Shown piece after piece: positions 1 through 13,500 of a stretch of DNA of 31,965 nt (positions are counted from its first letter, which is position 1; each line of letters opens with the position of its first letter). A model generated the notes under the pieces. The model was not told where the DNA came from. It was given only the letters and a program-made list of their open reading frames with translations, and did no database searches. Made by a program: the position numbers and the translations under genes. Source of the stretch: Monoraphidium neglectum (lineage: Eukaryota; Chlorophyta; Chlorophyceae; Sphaeropleales; Selenastraceae); the NCBI RefSeq assembly GCF_000611645.1, contig NW_014013339.1, positions 1 to 31,965 on the forward strand, given 5' to 3'.

Positions 1-8
1 ATGCAACT

Positions 9-67
9 GCACAGGGCGACTTCCGCTATAACAGCAGCAGGCTGTTATAGCGGAAGTCGCCCTGTGC
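9..67. repeat. Perfect 27-bp inverted repeat with 5-nt loop
   Basis: Bases 9-35 are the exact reverse complement of bases 41-67, separated by AGCAG. The element lies in the dynein intron after the AAA1 exon. It is not a tRNA or coding feature. Outside 67 the pairing becomes imperfect (for example 3-5 can still pair with 71-73), so the original repeat may have been longer. It sits at the very edge of the window, so a fold-back assembly artefact at a contig end cannot be excluded. Confidence 0.9.
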
Positions 68-103
68 GCGTGCCTTTTGTTGCCCCCCCAAGAAACCGCC
101 CAC

Positions 104-807
104 CTGCAGTTGAAAACGATGACGTAGCGCGCCAGGGCCTTCCCAAAGTCCTTCACCGTCTCCGTCTTCCCGGTGCCAGCTGGGCCCAGGGGATTGCCGC
201 CGCGGCGCGTGAACATCGCAGCGCCCAGCGTCATGTAGCACCTGAGAGGGTGGCAGGCGGCGGGGCCACCAGGCTCAGAGTTTGCTGAAATGGATTGAAG
301 CATGCCTGAATGCGCAGGCCCCAGATTTATGTTATTTGCAGCAAAGCCAATCCAAGGCTACTCATTACCTGTCTGTCAGGGGCGTGATGACGAGGCGGCC
401 ATTGTTGCCCTGGTACTCGTAACCATAATTGAACACACTCAGCACCTGGAACGTTAAAGGGATAGCATACCAGGATGGGAGAGCAGTGCGGTGATCAACA
501 GGTTGCGGAAGTCGCGGCACCCAGGCAAGCCAGGCAGCACTCCACTTGCACTCTCTCAGTTGCATGCCACAAGCAGCCCCACAAAGCAGCAATTTTCAAA
601 AGCCAGCAAGCAAGGTTTCCCCCTTGATCCCAGCTGTTGCTGTGCATGCCACCCCACCTGCTTGACGACAGCGTCGTTGGCATCCCTGTCCCAGTAGAAC
701 CGCAGCTGGCTGGCCCACTCAAAGTCTGAGGGGCTGGAGGCATTGGCTTTGACCAGCTTGTCGATGACATCACGAGCATGCACCTCAACGGTGATGAGGG
801 CAACAAC
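104..807 (-). CDS. Dynein heavy chain exons 28-30: entry to the AAA+ motor and AAA1 Walker A
   Basis: Exon 28 (658-807) encodes [15 protein letters not shown], exon 29 (369-445) encodes [17 protein letters not shown], and exon 30 (104-241) encodes the AAA1 nucleotide-binding loop [18 protein letters not shown]. The invariant Lys and Thr of Walker A are present, so AAA1 is predicted to bind ATP. The visible coding sequence stops at a GTGGGC donor after VFNC. Walker B, AAA2-AAA6 and the microtubule-binding stalk lie beyond position 1. Confidence 0.95.
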
Positions 808-3800
808 CTGGGGGGTTTGTGATTGTATTGGGGTACTTGCACCAACTTTGGGCTCCAGAATGCATTCAAGGGTCAGAAAAGAAAAGCAAGCTGATATGTG
901 TTTTGGATCGCAGCAGCTAGCCCTGCCGGCACCCTTGCACTCTTAATGTGGCCGAGGGGCGCTGTAAGGCACGCCTGTTGCAACAGGGGTGTGATTAGCT
1001 CCAGTGCGAGCACTGTCAGCAGTGCCGGTAACAGCAGAAGACACCAGGACACGGCCCGACCCCATGTGTGCCTCCCTTATCGATATGAATGGGTCCATGA
1101 AATATGCGGGTTGTCGGTGTTGTGATCGATGTGATCGAGTGCGCCCACCTTTGCTCTATCGACAGCCTCCAGCCGCCCCCGCGTCATCCCGGTCAGCTCG
1201 GCCAGGTAGGCCACCCACCGCCGCCGCAGCGCCTTGAGCGCGCGCCGCGGGCCCTGCTCGGCGTCGGCCAGGGCGCGCTCGCACTCTGCGGTCCAGAGGA
1301 TCTGGCCCGCGGTGAGGACGACCTGGCCGGGGTGGGCGCGCACCCACTTCTCCTTCTTCGTGCCTGGGGTGGACGAGATGCAACGGGAAAGCAATGGCGA
1401 CATATTAAGCAAGCCAAGGTTACACACACAAAACCCTGCACTCTGTCCCTCACCACCAAAATGCAAAGATAATGGGAAGGTATTGGCGGAGGAGTTGGGG
1501 CGGGAAGCAGACACAGCAGGTGGGGTTGGACAGAGCAGGGTCGCCCGCCCGTCGTGCGCTGGGCGCGTGGTCCGACGCCTCACCTTTGGAGTCCTCGAGG
1601 CCGCGCACCAAGGCGCGCTTCGTGGCGGCGAACATTGCGGCCTCCACGCGGCCCAGCCACTCCTCGGGGCGGCCCTCGGTGACCACCGGCGCCACCAGCG
1701 CCAGCTGCTCGCCTGGTGGTTGGTCAGGTGCGTTGTGGGTTGTGATGTGGGCTAGGCCCGCTTGCATGTGCAGGGGGTGTGACGGGACTTGAAACATCAG
1801 GTTTTAAGAGGCGGGACTGCAACCATACAAGGGAGGGGGCCTGGTAGCTAGCTGGGTGTGTTGGAGCAGCAACAACAATCGTGCAAGGCACATGGCTGCC
1901 CCTATTCTGCTCCCCCTGTCCCTCCTGCCCATTCACCGTCTGGGCTGGTGATGCCGACAGACTCCCAGCACTTGCGCCCTTCCTGGCCGGGGGGTAGCAT
2001 CTCCAGCCGTTTGATGCCTGTGTGTGGGTGGGAGCGGGGGGCGGTGAGGGGCGGACGGGAGGCACGCAGCAAGTCTCATGGGGTGGAGGCCGCCTGTGTC
2101 TGAAGGTGAGCCTGTAGGTGAGCCTGTAGGTAAGCCGAGGTTAGAGCCCCTCTAGCAAATCAGCCTTGCCGTCGGTTGCCACCAATGAGATACTGCAGAG
2201 TGGGGAAGACCGTGTATGCCTTCTGTGTCACCCCAACCAACCCCCGTGGCCCGGGCAAGCGTGTGCGCACCCTCGAAGCACTTTTTGAGGTGCGGCTGCA
2301 CATTCTGGGGGTCCCTGGCCTGCCCCAGGATCTCCAGCAAGTCGTCGCTGGACAGAAAGTAGAACCGAGGGAACACCATGCGCTTCGACTCCAGGTAGGC
2401 GTCCAGGGACTTCTGGATGCGCTCCAGGCTGGCATCCATGCCCTGGGCAGGCGGCAGGCGAGACAGCAGGTTCAAGGGGTTGCTTGGTCGCTGTTTTTCT
2501 GGTGCTGGGCATGTCGATGGCCGCTGTGCGGCTGTTGTTGTCAGCCCTCGATGCAGCCGCGGCGCGGCTCAGCGCAGCGGGATTCAAACAGTCACTTGCG
2601 GAAACAGCCAAGCGCCTGGCGGCCCTTTGATGTCGCCGGCCCACAGCGCACCTGGAACGCCGCCAGCAGCCCCTTGCGCGTCGTCGCCGCGACCACGTTG
2701 CCCGCCGCCCGCAGCTCTCGCATCGCGCGCACGAACGACGCGTTGACGCCCTCGAACAGCGCTGTCTCGGCCGGCAGCTGCTTCCTGATGTCCTCGGAGG
2801 CCCCAAAGATGTTTTCGAGGTACATCCAGGACCGCTGCACCTGCAGGATTGCCTCGACTGCCTCGCTCACGGCCGCGAGCGTCGACTCCCAACGCGTCAC
2901 GTCCTGCAGGGTCAGGCGGGTCGTGCAACATATGTTCAAGATGCGGGTGCCAATGAGCGCAAATGTTGATGCGTGAGAGTGGGCGGCAAGGGCAGAAGGG
3001 GTGAGGGTTTGGGCGGCATCCCAACATCAGCAGGCAGGACCCCATCATCCCGCCCTGCAACCCAGCCGTGCACAGCCGCCCCTCTGTGGCGGCCTCCACT
3101 GGCGCCAGCCTTGCCAGCCACGCGGAATGGTGCGGGCTGCGGCGTGCATGCGACCCCACCTTTTCGAACACGAGGTAGTACTTTGAGGCCTTCATGCTGG
3201 ACAGCGCGACGCTGTTGTCCTCCAGGGCCGCAAACACTTCCTCCGCGCTGCGCAGCTTCCAGGTGCCCTGGGGGCGGAGGGTGTCATCGTGGGTGGGGGC
3301 GTTGGGGGGGGAGAGTGGGTGCATGATAATGAGAATGGGAGCACGGATCTCAGGCCTCAGTCACTGCTCAATATCAATCGACTCCCGTCCTGCATCACCC
3401 TGATCACGGGCCTAGACCCTACGTGTCCGTATTCGGACACCATTGCCAACACGCTCCTGCCCTTTGGCATCATCCCAACAATAAATATATCCTTGCCTAG
3501 CCCACCCTGGCCACCCCGCCTTGCGGGACGCCACGCGTGATGCCTGCGACACGCGCCTGATGCCCACACCACGACCTCTCATGGCCACAAACCCCAGCCC
3601 TGCAGCCCTGCAAGTCAACACCTGCCACTCCAGTCCCCACCGCTCCCCAAACCTGCTTTATTTTGTGCATGCACCCTTAGTGAACGCCCTCGCTGCGCCA
3701 TCCAAACTTGTTTCACACGGCAGCCCCCCACCTTGTATTCGGCCATGTCCAGGGTCAGCGCCCCCCACGTTGCGGCGATGCCCGCCAGTCCCGCCTCTAT

Positions 3801-6800
3801 GGCCGCCTCCTTGGCCGCGTTCACCGCGAGCTCGCTGATGAACTCAGCGGCGGTGTCCAGGCGGAGGGTGACGACGCTGTCCAGCGTGAACGAGGAGGAA
3901 GCTGGCTCGAAGCTGCGGCGGAGCGGGTGGAAGGGGAGTGGGTTTGCCGCAAGCCGATGTGTCAGGAGTGGGCTTTGAGGAGAGAATGATGGGGTTGAGA
4001 AACACCAGAAGCAGGAAATTCAAGCACTTGTCCCATGTCAGTCGGGGAGCCCCCGGCAGTCGCAGCTCACTCGCGCCCGATGTGCTCCCTCAGCTGCTGC
4101 CAGTGCCTGGGCCGCATCCCCGGGCTCCTCAGGTCCGTTATCAGCGGCAGCGTCCTCTTGAAGGCCTCGAGGGCCTCCTTCAGCCACCCCCAGACGGGCC
4201 AGGCCTTGCACTCCTTGCCCAGCTTCATGAGGGCCTTAGTCATGCGGCTGGCCACCTCCTCCAGGTCGTCAACCTGGAGGTCACGGGGTTGGGTTGAGGG
4301 CAAGATGGCAGGTGGCAACAAGCAGTGATGAGTGGGATGTTGGGTTGCAGAGTTGTGGATGAAATTGTATTGGATGTGATGTGTGTGATGACAAACAACA
4401 CGTGCTGTAGGGGGTTCTGCCAAGGGCGGGTGCGTGATCCAAGTTGGGGGATGCAGATGGTTTCCTCTGGTTGCCAAGTGTCTCACGCACATGTGCCATG
4501 GAATCAAACGCCGCTTTCAACACTGCGGCATTGTTTCCAGCTCAAACCTTGCGTCACTGCACTGCCGCGACACAGTTGTTCCCAAAGTGGCCAGCCTTAG
4601 AAAAACACAAAAACCATGAATGGCCGCCCAAACTAACCACCACCTATGTTTTTCTACCCACCTGAATGCGCTCTTTCAAAACTACACCGCAAGCGAGCCT
4701 CGACACAACATGACTGCAGACATGTCACTGCTGTCACCAAAGGGTTCTCCCGTCCAGCACACCACAACATCAACACCCTCGCCCCCCGCCAACGGCGGCA
4801 CGCATCAGGCCTCAGCAAAGGGTCAGGATTGAACCCCCCATGCCCACCTTGACGTCCCTGAACTTAGTCTCCTTCCAGCCCGCGTAGGTGCCCTCCCACT
4901 CCTCCACCAGCCCCCACATGCGGCCCAGCGCGTCCAGCTGGCGCTCTGTGGCGGTCAGCTCCTGGTAGGCGGGGGCCGGCAGCCCAAAGATGTCCAGGCC
5001 AGACTTGATCTCCGCGGCCTGGGAGGGGGGAAGGGGGTTTGGGCCGAAGGTGGAGCAAACGGTGTTAGCCAGGGCGTATTTGAGCGGTTGTCTAAAGCAC
5101 TTATGTGGTTGGCAGAAATTAATTTTTTTTGTAAGGGGACACGCAGAAGTATTCAAAACACTGCTGAGACGTGTCCACATAAACAAGGAGACAAGGCAGC
5201 TGTCTTGAATAAGTTTGAACGGCTCTGGAAAGGCTGACCCATCCGCCAACCGCCCACGCACCCGCGCGCGCCCCGCCGACACGTTGCCCTTCCACCGCGC
5301 CACGAACGCCAGCGCCTGCCGCGTCGAGTAGCCCGCGGCAGCGCCCGCCGCCTGGGGGCCCTCCGGCGCCAGCGGCTGCAGGCGCTCAAACTCCTCGGCC
5401 TGGGATGCCACGTCACGCAGGAACGCCTCCAGCAGGCCCTTGACCTGGCGCACGAGACGGGTAAGGTAAGATGACACGATGTGACATGACAGATGTGGCA
5501 AGTGCATCAACGCACACTCATTATTTTGCATCAAGGTGGCCAGAGGTAGCGGAACGCCGATGCAGACCCGCACCCCGCTGCTCCTCCCGTACCGTCATCC
5601 AGTTGCGGCGTGGCTGCTGCTTTGCAGTACCCTCAGCAGCCCACCCTGCTGCCACCCAGTCCTGCCCGTGCGGCGCCCACCTGCTCTCTGAACGCATCCT
5701 TTGCCTTCTCAAGGCGCCCGCCCGCATCCTCCAGCCCGATCTGCAAGTGTGAGATGCGCAACGGGGTCACTTGGAACACATTGCGGGCAGGGGACCCATT
5801 TGAGCGGCGCACCCAGGCGGCCCAATCACGCCCCCACCGCGCCTGAATCACGCAAACACGCCCAAAGGGTAGCTCCGCACCGCACTGCACACAGCCTGCG
5901 CCGCTTGGGCTGCTGGGGCTCGTCCCCATGCCTATGCCCGTGCCCCCCGCACGCACCTGGAAGCGCCCCCACTCCCCGTCAAGGCTGTCCAGCAGCGCCA
6001 CCTGGGCCTCAGGGATCTGCACCTCAAACTTCTCCAGGACGCGGTACTTGTCCCTGGAAGTGCATGAATCAATGACAGGAACGTTTGGTGTTGGGAAGGC
6101 GCAAGTTGGGATGTACGTTCCGGCCACTTTGATGCTGGCGCCTGATGAGCTGGCACTGCAAAGCGCCTGACATACCATTCCGGCAGTTGTGCTTTGGTAC
6201 CGTGATTGGTGGATGCTGGATTGGATCTTCATGATGACTTCAGGCTGGAGCAGCCCACAAACGGGTACACAATCCGCCTGCCCGCCGGCCCCACTCCGCT
6301 GGCCGCGCCCCCACCTGAGCGGCTCGAAGCGCGCCTCTATACGCCCCCTGTCCTCCGACAGCTTGCCGTGCAGCGCCACCGCCTCGGCCAGCGCCACCAG
6401 GTCGGCGGGCGCCGCCGCCAGCGCCGCCAAGCCCGACCTAGGTGAGGGGTTGAGGGTGCGATTTTCGTTTCGTTCAGAGTTTAGGGTTTCCCCCCCTAAG
6501 ACGTGCAGAGAGGGCGTCAGGACACACAGGTGGTTTGCCATGCCAGTCTGGTTCAGCTGTGCAGGCAGGGCGTACAGCGGGCCCCAATCTACGGGCTTTG
6601 GCCGTCACAACGAGGTAAGGATGTCGGGGGCACCCAGGGCGCACCTGAAGGTGTCGTGCAGCGCCCGCAGCTCGGCCGCTGCCTGCTTGTTCAGCAGGCC
6701 CGTCAGCTTGCTGCGCCACAGGTCGCAGTGGGACCCCAGAGCCTGCTTCAGGGGGCCGCAGTCGATGAACAGGAACTTTACGTTTGCGGTGGTCTCCTCG

Positions 6801-7511
6801 TGGGCGACCTCGTCCTGCTTGTTGAGGAACTCGTTGATGTCGGCCTCGTAGCTGCTCAGCGGCTTCTGGGCCTTCTCGTACCTAGGAGGTGCGGCCGTTT
6901 GGGGGCGGGAGTTGCAAGGGGCGCTCGGGTCGTGGGTTGATCCTGGGACGTGCAAGGGTTGGTGCGCTTGATCGGCGCACTGCAGACGCCCAACGTCTAG
7001 ACCTATGCACCGTTTTCAGCGCTAATGCATAATCAGTAGCTTGCCAGTACAGAAGTACTTCCTCTTTTGACTCAACCCCAGCATGCGCACATGTCTTGCG
7101 TGCGCCAGCACGCACACACACTAACGCACATGTGCCCGTGCACGCGCGGGCGTGCGCACAGACGCCCACCTGCGTATGTATGCGTCCTTGTCCTGATCCC
7201 ACAGCTTCCTGTAGCGCTTCTCAAAGTGCTCCAGGCTTGCCTTGGGGGGGGGCGTCATTGGGGAGGGTCAAGGCGGTCATGAGCATGAATTTTGGTGTGA
7301 GGCAGAGCCTCCAGCGTTGCTTGGCAGCAGCTGCGTTGCATCCAGGCTCGCAAGCAATGCATGAGTATTTCAGGTCTGCACCGAAATTGTCTCTGGTTTA
7401 CACAAAGATGAGCTGATGCAGGGATTGACCAGACAACCAGCAATACCAGGAGTGTTCGCCCAAAGATAGGGGTCGCGCGTTCACACATATTCACACACAC
7501 ACACACACATA

Positions 7512-7550
<39 letters not shown>

Positions 7551-10500
7551 GCATACACATATTCACATACGCACACACACTTACACACAAATGAACGCAC
7601 GCACTCACACAAGCACGCACACGTCCGCACGTGCACACACACGTCCCAAACAGCCCACCTGCACCGGCTCTGAAACACCCGTGATGCCGGTGGTGATTGT
7701 GACAATGGCACGGACTGTCGCGTCCTCGTCAGCGCTGACCACGTCGTAGAAGCTGCGCGGCGGCCGCCAGGGCTCCCCGCGCTCCTCGGCCTCGCGGCGC
7801 TGGCGCTCGGTGGGGGGCCGGCCCACGCGCGGGACATTGTGCAGCACAGTGATGAGGTCTCGGCTGACCTGTCAGAGTGAGGGTGTTGGGGGTGGAGTTT
7901 GAGTGGACGGGTGTGAGGGTGGCGCGCAGGGGTCTGGGTCGTGCCAAGGGGAGGGAAGGGAAGAGGGGAGGGGAGGGGATAGGCAGCCAAGGGGCGGCAG
8001 GCCCTGTGGCGTGCGCAAGATGCCGGTGGCTGGGCACTGTGCGCCCTCCCACATGTTGCCCTGTGCCAGATTTCTAGTCCCCAAATCCCCTGCCTGGTCA
8101 CACTCGCCTTGTGCACGGTGTCGAAGAGCTGCTGGATCGTCGGCCGCAGCTCCACCCGCGCGTTGCGCTCCAGCACCATCGTCACCCTGAACAGCGGCAA
8201 CACCTCCGTCTTGCTGTCCCCGTTGAGCAGCCGGCTGAGGGCCTGCAGGCTGCGCTTCACTGTCGACCGCAGGGCGTCTTCCAGGCGCAGGTCAACGCGC
8301 TGGGTGAAGCGCGCCCACTCGCGCTGGACCTGCGCGTCGATGGCGGCGGCGCCAATGACGTGGCGGCGATCGTATATGTCATAGCGATGAGGTCTGGTTT
8401 ACTGGTTGTGGCAGAGAAAGGGTGGGCTGACCCTGTACGGCGTAGACAGTCTGTGTGATAGCCACGCAGCCGCTGCCCTGCGCACCTCTTCCCCGTCCGA
8501 CTCAAATGCGGAGTACATCTCTTTGAGGGCGGCCTCAATGCCGGCGTGAGCCTCCACCAGCGCCGCCTTGGCCTGAGGCGGGCGGGGTCGAGGGCAGGGG
8601 CGAGCACGAGCGCAAGCGCGAGAGGGTTCTTGCATTTGGTGGATTTTCCTGCAGCCCGTCAGGCCTGCCTCGGCAGGGCAAGGTCGGCGGCGACTGGCCT
8701 CTGGCAAAAACAGGGAGACCGACACCGCACGCGCCTGCAGCCATATGCTTGTCCCTGTGTTTGCCATTGCCATACACTATCCCCCACCCAACACACACAC
8801 ACACATACACGCACAAAATCACAAGCATACGCCCTCAGACACACGTGCTCGCACAGCGACGCACCCGCGCGTGGTGCTCTGCCTGCACCGACTCAAACTC
8901 CGGCAGCTCGTACAGCCGCTTCCTCTCCACGTCCACCAGCAGCGCGTCCGCCACGGAGCGGCACAGCGCCTCGACGGCGGCGGCGCCGGCCTTGAACTCG
9001 GAGACCACGGCCTCTGTTGCGCGGCAGTGCTTGCGGGCCTGGGAAGGGGCGAGGCGGAGCGCCCTAGTTTGACGTGTTTAGTTGCGAGGTGTTATGTGAT
9101 GAGGAATAACATATGTTGGCATGATACTGACGGCATGTTCAGCACTTGTAACTCGCCCGCCTTCTGCTGGCTCCCCAGGAAAGCGCAGTGTTGGTGGACC
9201 AGCGGCTGGCCTCCACTGCTCAAGTGACAGTCACGACCCCGGCAGGGCGCAAGCTCGCATGAGCTATACACACAACCCAGCCGTCCTCCGCTTGCAGGCG
9301 GCCGCGCGAGCGGCCGGCGTGCGGCGCCCGCGCACCTCCCGGAAGTAGAACTCCAGCACCGCCCGATCCGACGTCCAGGTCAGCTTGCCCGTGCCGGGCG
9401 TGACCCGCCGGTCCAGCGCGCGCAGGCGGTCGTGGAACAGCGCGCGCTCGCGGGCGTCCAGGCCAGACACCACGCGGTTGTAGTCGTGGACCTGGTTTGA
9501 TTACAGGGGGTTGTTGGGGCCGTGCATCTCGCGAGCGTTGGGTGATTTTTGTTGGGTGCGGACGTGAGTGCGCGTGTGTGTCGAGGCGGCGCATGTCAAG
9601 GCAAATGCTTTGGTGCTGCGTGTGTTCAGTTGAGGGCGCGGTTGTCAAGGGCGTGCATCCGGTTGATTTGGCGCTTGGGGTGCCCTCATGATTGGTGTGC
9701 AAGCAAGTGGGCGTGGGGCAGGTGCGGAGAGCTGCGGGCCCTCAAGCCACAGAGCCTGAAGGGCCCCTAGTCTCCCCAGCTGCTAGACCAACAACCCACC
9801 CACCGCACCACCCCTTCCTGCCCGCGCGGCGTGCCCTCCGCCCCGCCGGCACATAACAGGAGCCCTGAGCGGCCCGACCCCGCCCATTGTCCAACCCACC
9901 AGCGCCAGTGCATGCTCCCGCAGGGCCCTGTACTTGTCCCGTTGCGCCTGTATCTCCATTGCCACGTAGGGCACCGCCATGCGCAGCCGCTCCCACTGCA
10001 CCACCTCCGCGCTCATCGACAGCAGCTCCCGGGCAAAGTTGACGGACAAAAGGCCGCCTGGGGGGGGGTGCGTCGAGGGGCGGAGAGGGCGGCAGAGCGC
10101 GCGTGGGGGTGCCCTGGGGAGCATATTGAGTGCAAATCAAGCCCACTGAGCGCGCATGAGCTTTGGGCGCAAGCAGCGTGCTGGCTGGGCAGCAGATGAC
10201 ACTGGACACCAATGCAGTCGAGGAGAGGAGGGAGGGTCGCTTGATGTTATCCAGACAGCGCACACGATTTACAGCAAAGCATCCGCAATTCAGCCGCCCA
10301 GAAAAAGCCCCAACCACCCATTGCTCACGGTCGGCCCTGTCCTGCACCAGCAGCGGCGCCCCCAGCGCCCGTGACAGCGCCGGGTCGATGGTGGCAAACC
10401 ACTCGGTGTGCATGCTGACCACAAACTGCTGCACGCTCTGGTGGGTCAGGTCGTATGACGTCAGCACGTCGGGCGCCTCTGGGACTTCCGGGAGCAGGTG

Positions 10501-13500
10501 GCGGACCGCGGCGTAGGCGGTGTGCGTCTGCTGCAGCCGGCGCAGCAGCGTGGTGGCGCCCCTGGGGCCAGAGACGCAGGGAGTGGCGTCGGCAGGTGTG
10601 CGATCTCGTCACTCTTTGAAATAAGCACCCACAGACGCACTTGAGTTGGTGTTGTCAGGTGCAACAGGGGTAAGCGAGCGCGGGCGGTTTTGCCAGGTGA
10701 TCAGGCCAACTGGATGTCATCAGCTTATCAAGACAAGGCCCCCATCAGCTCTCAATGCCAGCCTCTGGCTGCCCCTGAGCGCTCTTCTCCTACCATCCGA
10801 CCGCCCACCCCCGCCGGTCCCCAGCCCGCTCACTGCGCCGCGCCGGAGTATCTCGGCAGCGCGGGCCCCCTCGGCGACGCCCGCCGCAGCGCCTCCAGCT
10901 GCTTCTTCACCGCGTTAAGCTCCGCCACCCAGCGCCCGTAAAACGCGGCAGCCGCGCGCGCCAGCGCGCGCCTGAGCGCCGGCCGGACCGCCAAGCGGGC
11001 GTAGGCCTCGAGAAGCTCCAGGGTAGCTGGCAGGCCGGGGGCGGCGTCGAGCGCGGAGGCCATGACATTTTCGAGCATCACCTCCAGGTCGCGCACGCCC
11101 GCCTTGAAGGCGGCGAAGTCGTCGTGCCACCTTTTGGGGGNNNNNNNNNNNNNNNNNNNNNNNNNNNNNNNNNNNNNNNNNNNNNNNNNNNNNNNNNNNN
11201 NNNNNNNNNNNNNNNNNNNNNNNNNNNNNNNNNNNNNNNNNNNNNNNNNNNNNNNNNNNNNNNNNNNNNNNNNNNNNNNNNNNNNNNNNNNNNNNNNNNN
11301 NNNNNNNNNNNNNNNNNNNNNNNNNNNNNNNNNNNNNNNNNNNNNNNNNNNNNNNNNNNNNNNNNNNNNNNNNNNNNNNNNNNNNNNNNNNNNNNNNNNN
11401 NNNNNNNNNNNNNNNNNNNNNNNNNNNNNNNNNNNNNNNNNNNNNNNNNNNNNNNNNNNNNNNNNNNNNNNNNNNNNNNNNNNNNNNNNNNNNNNNNNNN
11501 NNNNNNNNNNNNNNNNNNNNNNNNNNNNNNNNNNNNNNNNNNNNNNNNNNNNNNNNNNNNNNNNNNNNNNNNNNNNNNNNNNNNNNNNNNNNNNNNNNNN
11601 NNNNNNNNNNNNNNNNNNNNNNNNNNNNNNNNNNNNNNNNNNNNNNNNNNNNNNNNNNNNNNNNNNNNNNNNGGGGGGGGGGGGGGGCAGGCGGGAAGAG
11701 GCGTGCCGGGAGTGTCGGGTGATCGGTGGCCGCCAGCAGCCGGCGATGCTCCTCATGAGAACTGCTTTCATCAGCGAAGCCACCCTGCTCTGGTCGTGCA
11801 CCCGCTACCCTTGCCAAGTGCGCCCCTCGGCCAGGGTGCAAGAAGGTGCAAGTTGCGCCCCAGGGCGGCAGGCCTGACCTCACCTTGCGCCCCACACCGC
11901 ATGTGCCCCATAACCCATGCGCCATGCCCCATCCCACTAGCCCCTTCCCCAAAGCCTCCAGCCACGATCACGTCCCCCCGTCACGCCATGAGTGCCCAAA
12001 CCATCCAAACCCTTGCATTGCCGCCCTCCCTTCACGCCATGACCACCCCCCCAAAAAAAACCATAGCCGTTGCGCCCACCGCAGCCCCTTGGCATCCAGG
12101 ATGTCGTAATCCAGCCGCCGCAGCCCCGCCAGCAGCCCCTGGAACGACGCCGCAATGGCGCCGACGCTCTTCTCCATCTCAGCGCCCCGCGCGCCGCCAA
12201 ACACCGGCAGCACCAGCCCCCGGCCGACCGCCGCCGCAGCAGACTCCGGCGCCGCCGCCGCGCTGCCGCCGCCGCCGGCGTCCCGGTCGGGCGCGCCCTC
12301 CGCCGCGCCGGCGGCCTGGTCGGCGCCGGCCGCGGCCGAGGGGGGCGCGGCCACAGGGACGAACTGCAGCTGCGCCTCGCAGACCTCTGACAGGTTGCGG
12401 CAGCGCTGCAGGAACGCCTCCACCACGGGGAATACAGGCGTCACATCGATGTCGTCCCAGCTCCGCGCCGCCGGCAGCGCGCGCGAGACGGCGGCGGCCG
12501 TCCGGTCGTAGCAGCCCCGCACCGCCTCGCACGCCGCGATGCACTCGGCGAGCGCCGCGACCGCCGCCCGCACGCCCGCCTCGCCGCGGGCCACGAGCGG
12601 GCTGCACGCGCGGACGGCGGCGGCGCAGCGCGCAACGACCTCCGCGGCGATGCGGCGCAGCAGGCCGACCAGGCGCGCGGGCGTGTTGTAGTGGCCGCTC
12701 AGCGACCAGACGATGCGCACGCAGCTCAGCACCCGCGGCAGCAGCGCCGGCACCTGCGCCGGCGCCGCCGCCACGAGCTCGGCGCAGGGCGCCTCGAGGC
12801 AGGAGAGAAACTTCACATTGTCGCGCGCCGCCTCGGCCTCGCGCGCGATCGCGCCGCGCTGCGCCTCGAAATCGGCCAGGTAGCCGCTGCCGCAGGCGAC
12901 CAGGACGGCCGCCACGTCCCGCACCTCCCTGGAGGCCAGCTGCGCGTCCAAGCCGCCCAGGTCATCCACGCGCTGCCGCCAGAACGCGATTTCCGCCAGG
13001 GGCCCGCCGTTCCCGGGGCCGCCGCCACCGCCGCCGTCCCCGCCGAGGGGCCCGCCGGCCGCGGCGTCGAGCTGCTCCGCCTTCCGCAGCGCACCCCGCA
13101 CCTGGCGCGTCCAGTGGATCACCGTCGTCTCCAGGCGCTGAGTCAGCGCGCGGTCGCGCGCGGCCTCGCCGGGCGGGCGGCCCGCGAGGCCGTCGCCGGC
13201 GGGGATGTACAGGACCGTGCGGCCGCCGGCGGCATGGACGGCCTCTGTCAGGCTGGCCAAGAAGCGGTGGGTCGTGGACAGGAACTCGCGCCGCGCGCTC
13301 TCCGGCCACCGCCCGTCCGGCGCAGACAGCTGCGGCAGAAACACCCCGCTCAGCAGCTGCAGCAGCGCCGCCTGCGGGCCCGCAGGCAGCGCCGCCCGTC
13401 CCGCGCCCGGCCCCGCCGCTGCACCGCCGGCGTCCCTGCCAGCGGCAGCACCGCCGCCGTTCGCCGCGACCGCGGTGTCGGCGTCCGCCGCGGGCCCCGC

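Noticed and set aside
9..67. tRNA or terminator reading of the hairpin
   Set aside because: There is no cloverleaf, no T-loop or acceptor-stem signature and no U tract; a plain long inverted repeat is the better description.
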